From Aerococcus viridans (lineage in GTDB: Bacteria > Bacillota > Bacilli > Lactobacillales > Aerococcaceae): a stretch of 64,000 bases of DNA. The stretch covers positions 186,001 through 250,000 of the forward strand of contig NZ_CP014164.1 in assembly GCF_001543285.1 (NCBI RefSeq), in the 5' to 3' direction. Below are positions 19,592-28,363 of this stretch, in pieces. The notes beneath the pieces were generated by a model that made no database searches, was not told the DNA's origin, and saw nothing but the letters and a program-made list of their open reading frames with translations. Each line of letters opens with the position of its first letter. Position 1 is the first letter of the stretch. The position numbers and the translations under genes are program-made.

Positions 19592-19605
19592 ATAGGGTTT
19601 TTTTA
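19592..19605 (+). terminator. Right half of the split gltX terminator
   Basis: ATAGGG followed by TTTTTTTATA; partner of CCCTAT at 17409-17414 on the other side of the IS21 element. Confidence 0.5.
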
Positions 19606-19812
19606 TATTTAAACGCTACAAAAAGACGTGTATAACTTAATAGTTTACAAAAAGCGATAAGTAAATACAAAAATCGCTTCCGTCCTATCTAAATTTGTCC
19701 TCGTATTTATGTATAAAAAATATAAAACGTTTAAAAACCCCTAATTTATCATATTCTATAAAAATTAGAAGATACAATTTATTATTTCTTTTAGGAAACT
19801 TGTGAATAAGGA
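19606..19812 (+). other. Intergenic region between IS21 and the nrd promoter
   Basis: AT-rich, without a reading frame. The only distinct structure is a hairpin AAGCGAT / ATCGCTT at about 19654-19680. Confidence 0.4.
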
Positions 19813-19842
19813 TTGATAATAGTTCATCTCCACCCCTATACT
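19813..19842 (+). promoter_or_regulatory. Promoter of the nrdHIEF operon
   Basis: TTGATA (19813-19818) and TATACT (19837-19842) with an 18-base spacer. The predicted start near 19849 lies just before two NrdR boxes. Confidence 0.65.
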
Positions 19843-19855
19843 ATGACTAGATTAA

Positions 19856-19902
19856 ACACTATATATAGGGTTAAAAAATAAACAAACCACAATTTATTGT
19901 GT
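19856..19902 (+). promoter_or_regulatory. Pair of NrdR boxes upstream of nrdH
   Basis: Box 1 is ACACTATATATAGGGT (19856-19871) and box 2 is CCACAATTTATTGTGT (19887-19902); both resemble the NrdR consensus ACACTATATATAGTGT. They are spaced 31 bases centre to centre, about three helical turns, as in known NrdR-controlled ribonucleotide reductase promoters. Repression by ATP/dATP-loaded NrdR is the expected effect. Confidence 0.85.
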
Positions 19903-19931
19903 TTTTTAATAAAAAGCGAGGAGTAATGACC

Positions 19932-20171
19932 ATGACAATCACAGTTTATGCAAAGAGTGGCTGCCCACAATGCGTATTTGCTAAGAAATACCTTGAAGCT
20001 AAAGAGATTCCTTTTGAAGAGAAACGGGTAGATCTAGAGGACATGTATCTAGATGAAGTAAAAGAATTAGGGTATTTATCTTTACCAGTAATTGCAGACT
20101 CAACAGGAAACCATTTCAATGGTTATAGACCTGAAAAGATGGAAGCTTTGGTGGAAGCATGGCAAGCATAG
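19932..20171 (+). CDS. nrdH: Glutaredoxin-like protein NrdH
   Basis: A 79-residue thioredoxin-fold electron donor for class Ib ribonucleotide reductase. The redox pair is Cys11-Pro-Gln-Cys14 (SGCPQC). ATG 19932 is preferred because GAGGAG is eight bases upstream; the ATG at 19926 is only two bases from it. The 3' end overlaps nrdI by 13 bases. First gene of the nrdHIEF operon. Confidence 0.94.
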   Translation: MTITVYAKSGCPQCVFAKKYLEAKEIPFEEKRVDLEDMYLDEVKELGYLSLPVIADSTGNHFNGYRPEKMEALVEAWQA

Positions 20172-20563
20172 TTTATTATTCATTAACGGGTCAAACCAGA
20201 CGTTTTATCAATAAAGTTCAAGGCTTCGATACTTATGAGATTTCATCAGCAGTAGCACCAGTGACAATGACTGACCCTTTTATTATGGTGATTCCATCAT
20301 ATGAAAGTCATGTGTATGGTGACGTGATTGAAACGGCTGAAGAGTTTTTAGAATGGGCGGATAATGCATCTTTATGCAAGGGCTTTTTTGGTGGGGGTAA
20401 CCGCAACTTTGCCCAGTTATTCTGTGTAACAGTAAAGGAACTATCTGCTGAGTTTGATATTCCTGTCTTACATGGATTTGAGTTCCAAGGATCTGCCTAT
20501 GACGTGGCTAAGTTAACAGAGGAGTTAGAGAAAATTGACAGACACCAAGAAATTAAAAATTGA
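20159..20563 (+). CDS. nrdI: Flavodoxin-like NrdI
   Basis: A 134-residue flavodoxin-like protein that supplies oxidant for assembling the dimanganese-tyrosyl radical cofactor in NrdF. The N-terminus SIVYYSLTGQTRRF forms the FMN phosphate loop, and FFGGGNRNFAQLFC is the family segment near 78-91. The start lies inside nrdH and the end overlaps nrdE, so translation is coupled. Presence of NrdI fits the manganese uptake system encoded later in the window. Confidence 0.93.
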   Translation: MASIVYYSLTGQTRRFINKVQGFDTYEISSAVAPVTMTDPFIMVIPSYESHVYGDVIETAEEFLEWADNASLCKGFFGGGNRNFAQLFCVTVKELSAEFDIPVLHGFEFQGSAYDVAKLTEELEKIDRHQEIKN

Positions 20564-22733
20564 AAATACGAAAGACATTACTTACTTTAAGCTTAACAAT
20601 ATGGTAAATATCCCAACTGCTGACAAGAAAATCCAATTAAATAAAGACCGTGAAGCGGTTAGGGCTTATTTCTTAGAATATGTGAACCCAAATACGGTTT
20701 TCTTCCATACATTAGAAGAAAAATTACAGTATTTAGTAGACAATGATTATATTGAAGAAGGCTTCTTAAATAAGTATTCTTTCAATTTCATCCAATCCTT
20801 ATTTGATCATTTGTATAGCCATAAATTCCGTTTCAAGAGCTTTATGGGTGCTTATAAGTTTTACACGCAATATGCCTTAAAAACCAATGACAACAAGCGA
20901 TTTTTAGAAAGATATGAAGACCGAATTGCTTTTACTGCTTTGTATTTAGCAGATGGCGATGAAGATTTAGCTTGGCATATTGCTGAAGAGCACATTGAAC
21001 ACCGTCTACAAATGGCTACACCTACCTTCTTAAACGCTGGTAAGAAGCGTCGCGGTGAGATGGTTTCTTGTTTCTTAATTGATGTCCAAGATAATATGGA
21101 ATCAATTGGACGGGCGGTGAATTCCTCCCTACAACTCTCTAAACGCGGTGGTGGTGTAGGTGTAAACTTGAGTAACCTTCGTGAAGCCGGTGCCGCAATA
21201 AAGGGTATCGAAAATGCTGGTTCAGGTGTTGTGCCAGTAATGAAACTGTTAGAAGATGCCTTTTCTTATGCTAACCAATTAGGACAACGAAATGGTGCTG
21301 GGGTTGTATATTTAAATGCTTTCCACCCAGATGTGTATGAGTTCTTATCTACTAAGAAAGAAAATGCCGATGAGAAAATTCGTGTGAAGACTCTATCTTT
21401 AGGACTGGTTGTGCCAGATAAGTATTACGAACTATTGAAAACAAATGAACCCATGTACTTGTTTAGTCCATATGACGTGGAAAGAATCTACGGTGAGCCA
21501 TTTGGTTACGTGGATATCACTGAACACTACGAGGATATGGTCGCAAACAAAGAAATCAAGAAATATAAAATCAATGCTCGTGAGTTAGAGCAAGAGATTT
21601 CGCGTCTGCAACAAGAGTCTGGTTATCCTTACATAATGAATGTGGATACAGCAAACAAGGAAAACCCAATTAACGGGACAATTACCATGTCTAACTTATG
21701 TTCTGAAATCATGCAGGTTCAAAAACCATCTACTCTAAATGAAGATTTAACTTATAAAGAAGTTGGTTTAGATATTTCTTGTAATTTAGCCTCAACAAAT
21801 ATCACTGAAATGTTGAAGACGAATGACTTTGAAAAAGCTGTGGATACCGCTGTACGGGCTTTAACTGCTGTTTCTGATATGACATCAATCCAAGCTGTGC
21901 CAAGTGTTGAACGTGGTAACTCAGCCTATAACTCAATCGGATTGGGAGCAATGGGACTACATACAGCCCTTGCTACCAACCAAATTCATTATGGATCAGC
22001 TGAAGCGCTAGAGTTAACGGATGCTTACTTTATGGCATTACGTTACTACGCTTTGAAAACCTCAAACCAAATTGCTAAGGAACGTGGAGAAAGCTTCTTT
22101 GAATTTGACCAATCAGCTTATGCTGATGGTTCTTACATTCGTGAGCGTTACATTGACAACCAAGTACCGTTCGTTTTCCATTCTGAGAAGGTAGCTAAGC
22201 TATTCGACCATATCCATATCCCAACACCAGATGATTGGGCGGCATTAAACCAAGCCATTATGGCGGATGGACTATATAATGCTTACCTATTAACAGTTGC
22301 ACCAACCGGATCGATTTCATATATCAATGAAGCTTCATCCTCTATTCACCCAATTGTGCATTTAATTGAAAACCGTCAAGAAACGAATATTGGTTCAATG
22401 TTTTATCCAGCACCATACTTGGATAATGATACTATCCAGTATTACAAATCTGCTTACGAAACGGATATGCGTCAAGTAATCGATACTTATGCAACAGCAC
22501 AAAAACATATTGACCAAGGCATGTCCTTGACCCTGTTTATGCAATCAACTATTCCACGAGGTTTATATGAATGGAAAAATGGTAATACGGACAAAATGAC
22601 TACCCGTGACCTTAACCGCTTGCGTAATTATGCTTGGGCCAAAGGGATCAAATCGATTTACTATGTGCGGACTTATACAGATGACTCCGATAAAGAAATC
22701 GGTGTTGACCAATGTGAATCATGTGTGATTTAA
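20535..22733 (+). CDS. nrdE: Class Ib ribonucleoside-diphosphate reductase, alpha subunit
   Basis: Catalytic subunit that reduces ribonucleoside diphosphates to deoxy forms under aerobic conditions. The 732-residue protein shows the disulfide Cys in EMVSCFLID (near 179), the active-site NLCSEI (near 396), and the C-terminal shuttle pair DQCESCVI. The family N-terminus (ITYFKLNNMVNIP) begins about 14 residues after the TTG start at 20535, which follows AGGAG by ten bases and overlaps nrdI by 29 bases. The TTG start is likely but not certain. Second to last gene of the operon. Confidence 0.95.
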   Translation: MTDTKKLKIENTKDITYFKLNNMVNIPTADKKIQLNKDREAVRAYFLEYVNPNTVFFHTLEEKLQYLVDNDYIEEGFLNKYSFNFIQSLFDHLYSHKFRFKSFMGAYKFYTQYALKTNDNKRFLERYEDRIAFTALYLADGDEDLAWHIAEEHIEHRLQMATPTFLNAGKKRRGEMVSCFLIDVQDNMESIGRAVNSSLQLSKRGGGVGVNLSNLREAGAAIKGIENAGSGVVPVMKLLEDAFSYANQLGQRNGAGVVYLNAFHPDVYEFLSTKKENADEKIRVKTLSLGLVVPDKYYELLKTNEPMYLFSPYDVERIYGEPFGYVDITEHYEDMVANKEIKKYKINARELEQEISRLQQESGYPYIMNVDTANKENPINGTITMSNLCSEIMQVQKPSTLNEDLTYKEVGLDISCNLASTNITEMLKTNDFEKAVDTAVRALTAVSDMTSIQAVPSVERGNSAYNSIGLGAMGLHTALATNQIHYGSAEALELTDAYFMALRYYALKTSNQIAKERGESFFEFDQSAYADGSYIRERYIDNQVPFVFHSEKVAKLFDHIHIPTPDDWAALNQAIMADGLYNAYLLTVAPTGSISYINEASSSIHPIVHLIENRQETNIGSMFYPAPYLDNDTIQYYKSAYETDMRQVIDTYATAQKHIDQGMSLTLFMQSTIPRGLYEWKNGNTDKMTTRDLNRLRNYAWAKGIKSIYYVRTYTDDSDKEIGVDQCESCVI

Positions 22734-22758
22734 ATCGTAAACGAGAGGAAAATTAATA

Positions 22759-23775
22759 ATGACACAAGAAAATAAAAAATACTTTAACCAGATTTTGAAC
22801 GGTGAACCAACCAACCACAACGTTTTATACTACAAATCCATCGACTGGGACCGCGTAGAAGATGCGATTGATAAATCAACTTGGGAAAAATTGACCTCAC
22901 AATTTTGGTTGGATACACGTATTCCAGTTTCAAACGACCGTGATGATTGGCGAATCCTAACAAAAGAAGAACGCGATGTAGTCAACAAAGCCTTTGCTGG
23001 CTTAACAGCTTTAGATACTCTACAGTCTGAAGAAGGCGCAAACGTTATGCGTGATGCTGTTCGGACACAACACGAAGAAGCTGTATTGAACAATATCCTA
23101 TTTATGGAGTCAGTACATGCTAAATCTTATTCAACAATTTTTATTTCATTGAATACGACTCGTGAAATTGATGAGATTTTTGACTGGGCTAACAACAACG
23201 AATACCTCCAATATAAAGCACGTCGCATCAACGAAATTTATCAAAATGGAACCGGATTACAGCAAAAGGTTGCTAGCGTATTTCTAGAAACTTATCTATT
23301 CTATTCAGGTTTCTATGCACCATTATGGTATTTAGGCAACAATAAATTAGAGAATGTCGCTGAAATTATCAAGTTGATTATTCGCGATGAGTCTGTACAT
23401 GGTACTTACCTGGGCTACAAATTCCAATTAGGTTACAACCAACTATCAATTGATGAACAAAATGAATTAAAAGACTGGATGTACGCGCTGCTATTTGACT
23501 TAATGGAAAATGAAGAGAAATATACCGAAGAAATCTATACACAAGTAGGTTGGACGAAAGAAGTTAATACCTTTGTACATTATAATGCCAACAAAGCCTT
23601 ACAAAACTTAGGATTTGAACCCTTCTATCCAGATGGTACAGCAGAAAATGTCAACCCAATTGTGATGAATGGTATCTCAACAGATTCAAGTAACCATGAC
23701 TTCTTCTCACAAGTAGGAAATTCATACTTAATGGGTGAATCAGAAGCGATGGGCGACGATGATTACGACTTTTAA
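22759..23775 (+). CDS. nrdF: Class Ib ribonucleoside-diphosphate reductase, beta subunit
   Basis: Radical-generating subunit of 338 residues holding the dinuclear metal site and tyrosyl radical. Metal ligands are visible as Asp/Glu/His in TALDTLQSEEGA, the EESVHAKSYSTIF-type segment (here FMESVHAKSYS) and IIRDESVHGTYLG. The C-terminal tail (EAMGDDDYDF) is the NrdE-docking peptide. Ribosome site GAGAGGAAAATTAAT. Last gene of the nrd operon, followed by a terminator. Confidence 0.95.
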   Translation: MTQENKKYFNQILNGEPTNHNVLYYKSIDWDRVEDAIDKSTWEKLTSQFWLDTRIPVSNDRDDWRILTKEERDVVNKAFAGLTALDTLQSEEGANVMRDAVRTQHEEAVLNNILFMESVHAKSYSTIFISLNTTREIDEIFDWANNNEYLQYKARRINEIYQNGTGLQQKVASVFLETYLFYSGFYAPLWYLGNNKLENVAEIIKLIIRDESVHGTYLGYKFQLGYNQLSIDEQNELKDWMYALLFDLMENEEKYTEEIYTQVGWTKEVNTFVHYNANKALQNLGFEPFYPDGTAENVNPIVMNGISTDSSNHDFFSQVGNSYLMGESEAMGDDDYDF

Positions 23776-23794
23776 ATTTCCAATCAATACAAGT

Positions 23795-23829
23795 AAAAAA
23801 AACTGGCTCTCAAGCTAGTTTTTTTTTTT
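23795..23829 (+). terminator. Terminator of the nrd operon
   Basis: Stem ACTGGCT / AGCTAGT with flanking A run and a run of ten T residues. Confidence 0.85.
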
Positions 23830-23875
23830 GTGGTTGGATAAGCTTTTTATTCAGATTTACCGATACCCATTAGAA

Positions 23876-23932
23876 ATTGTTCGTCGTTTCGCCGAACAAT
23901 GCCTTGCAATTGGGACATATTGTTCGTACAAT
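23876..23932 (+). promoter_or_regulatory. xpt promoter with PurR-type boxes
   Basis: TTGCAA (23904-23909), 17-base spacer, TACAAT (23927-23932). The octamer CGAACAAT occurs at 23893-23900 and its inverse ATTGTTCG at 23876-23883 and 23919-23926; the last two flank the -35/-10 region at an 18-base interval. CGAA-containing inverted boxes of this spacing match PurBoxes of the Gram-positive PurR regulator. There is no room for a guanine riboswitch in the roughly 25-base leader. Confidence 0.65.
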
Positions 23933-23963
23933 GGAGGTAACAAAAATAAAGGGGCTATTTATC

Positions 23964-24560
23964 ATGAACTACTTACAAAAACGTATTTTAAAAGACGGTC
24001 AAGTCATCGATGAAAAGATTTTGAAAATTGACTCATTCCTAAACCACCAAATCGACCCAAAAGTGATGCATGACATCCAAAGTAACTTCTTTGATTACTT
24101 TAAATCACGTGAAATTACCAAAGTATTAACCATCGAAGCAAGTGGTATTGCACCTGCTATCATGGTGGCTGCCCACTTCCAAGTGCCAATGCTTTTTGCC
24201 AAAAAATCTGAACCATCAACACTTGCTGGACAAGATAAATTCTCAACATTAGTACATTCATTTACTAAGAATAAAACAAGCGAAATTATCATCTCTAAAG
24301 AATATTTAAATGAGAATGATAAAGTACTGATCATTGACGATTTCTTAGCGAACGGTGAAGCGAGTCTAGGGTTAATTGACTTAGTGAAACAAGCTGGTGC
24401 AGAAGTTGTTGGTGTGGGTATTTGTGTAGAAAAATCATTCCAACCAGGACGTCAACGCCTTATTGATGCGGGTGTAGATGTTTACTCAGTTTGCCGTATT
24501 GCTTCATTAGCAGGCAATAAAGTGACTTTTGTCGATGAAGAAGATGAAAAGTTAGCATAG
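23964..24560 (+). CDS. xpt: Xanthine phosphoribosyltransferase
   Basis: Purine salvage enzyme converting xanthine (and some guanine) plus PRPP to XMP. The 198-residue protein has the PRPP-binding signature VLIIDDFLANGEA at 121-133. ATG 23964 fits the family N-terminus (NYLQKRILKDG) and a GGGG-type site; the longer frame from 23877 runs through the promoter. The permease follows after three bases. Confidence 0.94.
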   Translation: MNYLQKRILKDGQVIDEKILKIDSFLNHQIDPKVMHDIQSNFFDYFKSREITKVLTIEASGIAPAIMVAAHFQVPMLFAKKSEPSTLAGQDKFSTLVHSFTKNKTSEIIISKEYLNENDKVLIIDDFLANGEASLGLIDLVKQAGAEVVGVGICVEKSFQPGRQRLIDAGVDVYSVCRIASLAGNKVTFVDEEDEKLA

Positions 24561-24563
24561 CGG

Positions 24564-25856
24564 GTGGCCAATTTGAAGAATATAAATTTTAAAGATGTTT
24601 TTTCAGCTAAAACTACATTTCTTTCACTACAACATTTACTAGCTATGTATGCCGGTGCCATTGTTGTACCGCTAATCATTTCAAGTTCCCTTAATTTCAC
24701 GACCCAACAGACCCTTTACCTGGTATCGGCTGACATCGTAATTTCTGGGATTGCCACTTTCTTGCAGTTATACCGCGGGAAATTTATCGGTATGGGCTTA
24801 CCCGTTGTAATGGCTTGTTCCTTTACAGCGATTGGCCCTATGATTCAGGTGGGGGCTCAGTACGGCTTAGGGACCATGTTCGGCTCAGTCCTTGCAGCGG
24901 GTGTCATTATCCTACTTTTGGCGCCCATTTTTGCCAAATTGTCCCATCTATTCCCGCCACTAGTGACTGGGACCATCGTGACCCTAATTGGTGCGACCCT
25001 GATTCCTGTTGCGATTAATAATCTAGCAGGTGGCGAGGGTAGTGCAGACTACGGGAATATCGATAACTTGATTCTTGGGCTGATTACTTTCGTGATTATT
25101 CTGCTCTTATACCGCTTCACTAAAGGCTTTCTTCAATCTATCTCTATTTTGATTGGACTAGTTGCTGGTATGGTTATTGCTATCTTTATGGGTAAAATGG
25201 ACATGCAACCTATTCTAGAGGCGTCTTGGGTGCAACTACCGGTGCCTTTTGCAATTGAGTCGCCATCATTTCATCCAGCAGCGATTTTATCGCTAACAGT
25301 GGTTGGTATTATTTCTATGATTGAAGTAACAGGTATCAACTATGCCTTGGCTGGTATGTATGATAAAGACATCGATGAAGCAGATCTTCGTCGTTCATAT
25401 TTCTCAGTAGGGATTGGGTATTTACTTGCTGGTATCTTCAATACATCACCACAAACTGCTTTCTCCCAAAATGTGGGCGTAGTACAAATGTCAGGTGAAA
25501 AGCGGAAAACCATTTTCATCAACTTGATTATCTTAATGCTACTATCTGGTTTGATTCCAAAAATTGGTGCTATTGCCACTTCTGTACCGTCTGCCGTATT
25601 AGGTGGTGCAATGATTTTCTTATTTGGTAATGTCTTATCATACGGAATCAGCGTATTGGGTGCGCAAGATTTAGCAGATAATCGTAACCAATTGATTATT
25701 GGTGCTGCAATTACAATCGGTTTAGGTGTGGCTATTGCACCTGCAGCCTTTGCACAACTGCCAGAATGGATTTCTTGGCTAACGTCTTCAGGAATCGTAG
25801 CTGGTGGTGTAACAGTTGTCTTACTAAACGCCTTCTTCCATGGCGTAAAGAAATAA
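24564..25856 (+). CDS. pbuX: Xanthine permease (NCS2 / nucleobase:cation symporter 2)
   Basis: Proton-coupled xanthine uptake carrier of 430 residues with about 12-14 hydrophobic helices. Family segments seen are the N-terminal LQHLLAMYAGAIVVP and SFTAIGPMI, and the NCS2 signature region in helix 10 (FNTSPQTAFSQNVGVVQMSG). Its start is ambiguous: GTG 24564 is given, but TTG 24573 stands at better distance from the GGGTGG site. Coupled to xpt, giving a salvage unit for xanthine. The gene end is followed within 35 bases by an IS30 element. Confidence 0.93.
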   Translation: MANLKNINFKDVFSAKTTFLSLQHLLAMYAGAIVVPLIISSSLNFTTQQTLYLVSADIVISGIATFLQLYRGKFIGMGLPVVMACSFTAIGPMIQVGAQYGLGTMFGSVLAAGVIILLLAPIFAKLSHLFPPLVTGTIVTLIGATLIPVAINNLAGGEGSADYGNIDNLILGLITFVIILLLYRFTKGFLQSISILIGLVAGMVIAIFMGKMDMQPILEASWVQLPVPFAIESPSFHPAAILSLTVVGIISMIEVTGINYALAGMYDKDIDEADLRRSYFSVGIGYLLAGIFNTSPQTAFSQNVGVVQMSGEKRKTIFINLIILMLLSGLIPKIGAIATSVPSAVLGGAMIFLFGNVLSYGISVLGAQDLADNRNQLIIGAAITIGLGVAIAPAAFAQLPEWISWLTSSGIVAGGVTVVLLNAFFHGVKK

Positions 25857-25890
25857 ATCACTTTAAAAATATCTCTTTTAAACAGGACGA

Positions 25891-26996
25891 ATTTACAATT
25901 TAAGTGCAACAACAATAATAAAATAAAAAAAGATCCATAGTTTTCCTATAAAATAGATGTACTAACCAACTATTAGAAGGAGAAAGCTATGAATCCATAC
26001 ACACATCTTACCATGAACGAGCGAGAAACAATATTCCTAATGTATGAACAAGGCGAAACTATCGGGCATATATCCGAGACCCTAGACCGTTCTAAATCGA
26101 CTATCTCAAGAGAATTACATCGTAATTCAAACAAGGATGGCAGTTATTCACCGTCAACTGCTCATGGAGAGTATAAACGTAGAAAACAACTATGTGGCAG
26201 ACATCGCACGCTAGATAAAGACTCTATTTTCCAGTTGGTCAAACGACTATTTCTCAACGAACAATGGTCTCCAGAACAAATTTCTGGTCGTTTGAACCTT
26301 GAAAATGCCAAAAATAAAATCAGTTATAATACTATCTATCGTGCAATTTATCGTGGCGACTTCGATGAGCCTGGTTTATCAACCGGTAATCGAGGCGCTA
26401 TCCGTAAATTAAGACACAGAGGTAAAACACGCCATTCTAAAAATCACGTAGAGAGAAGAGGAAAGATCCCTATCTCCAATACGATTCATGAACGACCTGA
26501 TAGCGCTAATGAACGAACTGAGATTGGTCATTGGGAAGCAGATACAGTTGCAGGTCAAACTGGTAAAGCGTGCTTAGTAACGCTAGTTGATAGAAAATCT
26601 AGGTTATTACTAATCGGTAAATCTGAGAAGAAAGCTTCTAAGCCGGTAGTTGACCAAATGATTAAATTATTACAAGGTATTGATTCTGATTTTTGTAAAA
26701 CCATTACACCTGACCGTGGTAAAGAATTCAGTCAACACGCCCGATTGACTGAGGAATTAAATAATACGCAAATTTATTTTCCAGATCCTCATGCCCCTTG
26801 GCAAAGAGGATCTAATGAGAATACAAATGGACTCCTTAGAGAGTACTCACCGAAAGGTGTTGATTTGACAGATGCAACTGATGAAGAGATACAAGGTTGG
26901 GCAACGAAATTAAATACACGTCCCAAAAAATGTTTGAATTGGAAAACACCTTATGATATCTTTTATAAAACTGTGTTGCACTTAATTTGACAATTT
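25891..26996. mobile_element. IS30-family insertion sequence
   Basis: About 1.1 kb with imperfect terminal inverted repeats: ATTTACAATTTAAGTGCAAC at the left and, inverted, ATTGTCAAATTAAGTGCAAC at the right. The transposase stop lies inside the right repeat, as in other IS30 members. Boundaries are good to a few bases; no long target duplication is expected for this family and none was fixed. Confidence 0.85.
25989..26990 (+). CDS. IS30-family transposase
   Basis: A 333-residue DDE transposase. N-terminal helix-turn-helix (HLTMNERETIFLMYEQG and SKSTISREL, residues 6-50), then the catalytic core with Asp in IGHWEADTV, Asp in TITPDRGKEF and Glu in QRGSNENTNGLLR. Ribosome site AAGGAGAAAGCT. Intact. 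Confidence 0.95.
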   Translation: MNPYTHLTMNERETIFLMYEQGETIGHISETLDRSKSTISRELHRNSNKDGSYSPSTAHGEYKRRKQLCGRHRTLDKDSIFQLVKRLFLNEQWSPEQISGRLNLENAKNKISYNTIYRAIYRGDFDEPGLSTGNRGAIRKLRHRGKTRHSKNHVERRGKIPISNTIHERPDSANERTEIGHWEADTVAGQTGKACLVTLVDRKSRLLLIGKSEKKASKPVVDQMIKLLQGIDSDFCKTITPDRGKEFSQHARLTEELNNTQIYFPDPHAPWQRGSNENTNGLLREYSPKGVDLTDATDEEIQGWATKLNTRPKKCLNWKTPYDIFYKTVLHLI

Positions 26997-27076
26997 AAGG
27001 GGTATTTTTATAGCTATGATGTTTGCAATTTTAGTCATAAATACTAAATTACTGTATGAAAAACTGACAATTGTTA

Positions 27077-27105
27077 TTGACTCAGGATTGAAAGCAATAT
27101 ATGAT
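27077..27105 (+). promoter_or_regulatory. Promoter of the KdgT-type permease gene
   Basis: TTGACT (27077-27082), 17-base spacer, TATGAT (27100-27105), 49 bases upstream of the start codon and outside the IS30 element. Confidence 0.7.
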
Positions 27106-27154
27106 AGCGTAATTGTGGTGTTTCCATTAAAAATGCTTATAGAGAGGTTTATAT

Positions 27155-28111
27155 ATGTTTAAGAAAATAAATAAAGTACCTGCAGGGATGTTTTTGATTC
27201 CCTTGGTAGTATCACTAGTATTAGTGTCTATCTTCCCTAATATGTATGATGTAATCGGTGGAACAACACAACAAACGTTTCAAATGGGGACCAACGTTGT
27301 TATTGGACTATTGTTATTTTCAGCTGGGACAAGTTTAGATTTAAAACAAATTGTGCCTTTAATAAAACGTCATTTGCCGATAATTCTATTTAAATTAGTG
27401 ATTTCAACAATCTATATTTTAGTTTTTTATTGGTTGTTTGGTTTAGATGGCATTTTTGGTATCAACTTATTGGCTTTCGCTTGTGTAATTTACTCTTTAA
27501 ACCCATCGGTAGCACTAGCTATTCATTCAAGTTATGGGGATAAACAGTTTGGCGCCGTATACGGTATTATGCTCCTGATTAGTATGCCTTTTGCACCTTT
27601 AATTTTATTAAGTATTCTAACGGCCGACGGTGGGGCAGCAGGAATTGACTGGCAACCGATCATCTCAATCTTTGTGCCTTTCGTAGCCGGTACTATTCTA
27701 GGTAACCTAGACAAAGATTTCACCGACTTTTTTGTGCCGATGATTGGTCGCTTACTACCTTTCTTAGGGTGGAACCTAGGTGCAGCGATGAATATTCAAT
27801 CAGCTATCGCTTCAGGATTGCCAGGCATTTTAATGGCTGGGATATTCATGGTATTGTTACTACCCCTAATTCCATTTGACCGCTACATTATGAAACAAAA
27901 CGCAGGGGTAGATGGTGCAGCTATTTGGAATGTAGCAGGCATGTCAGTAGCCAATCCTGCTAGTATTGCATCTGCTTTGCCGTTGGTATTTGCTGATCAA
28001 TCAGCAAGTGCTACTGCTATCGTGATGATGGTATGTATCATCACTTCAATTATTTCACCTATTGTTGCACAGAAACTATATGTAAAAGAATATGTTATTC
28101 AATCATTATAA
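27155..28111 (+). CDS. 2-keto-3-deoxygluconate permease family transporter
   Basis: A 318-residue integral membrane protein with about ten hydrophobic segments, similar to KdgT, the proton symporter for 2-keto-3-deoxygluconate. The N-terminus (INKVPAGMFLIPLVVSL) and the segment NPSVALAIHSSYGD agree with that family. No kdg catabolic genes (kinase, aldolase) are adjacent, so the substrate is uncertain; the protein may carry another organic acid. It has its own promoter and terminator and is flanked by two insertion sequences. Confidence 0.75.
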   Translation: MFKKINKVPAGMFLIPLVVSLVLVSIFPNMYDVIGGTTQQTFQMGTNVVIGLLLFSAGTSLDLKQIVPLIKRHLPIILFKLVISTIYILVFYWLFGLDGIFGINLLAFACVIYSLNPSVALAIHSSYGDKQFGAVYGIMLLISMPFAPLILLSILTADGGAAGIDWQPIISIFVPFVAGTILGNLDKDFTDFFVPMIGRLLPFLGWNLGAAMNIQSAIASGLPGILMAGIFMVLLLPLIPFDRYIMKQNAGVDGAAIWNVAGMSVANPASIASALPLVFADQSASATAIVMMVCIITSIISPIVAQKLYVKEYVIQSL

Positions 28112-28130
28112 TTATCTCAATGCTTACAGA

Positions 28131-28157
28131 AGAGTCATGCTTACATGGCTCTTTTTT
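28131..28157 (+). terminator. Terminator of the KdgT-type gene
   Basis: AGAGTCATG / CATGGCTCT (one G-U pair) with a four-base loop and TTTTT. Confidence 0.75.
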
Positions 28158-28363
28158 GATGTATTAAATTCATATATTTTAAAAAGGCCAACTTGGACAA
28201 ATAAGGCAGTCAAAACCTAGGCTTATTGCAATGTGATTACGGCTTTGTATGCGATAATATAACATACGAGTGATAATTTTGCTGAAATCATTTATCCGGT
28301 GGTGGCACAATTTTATTTAAAGTCACCCCTTGAGAAAACCGTGTAATTCATTACATGGATGAA

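Noticed and set aside
23876..23963. Purine riboswitch before xpt
   Set aside because: The leader after the predicted start is too short and has none of the conserved junction bases.
27089..27102. Catabolite-response element in the KdgT promoter
   Set aside because: TGAAAGCAATATAT lacks the central CG and the 3' half of the consensus.
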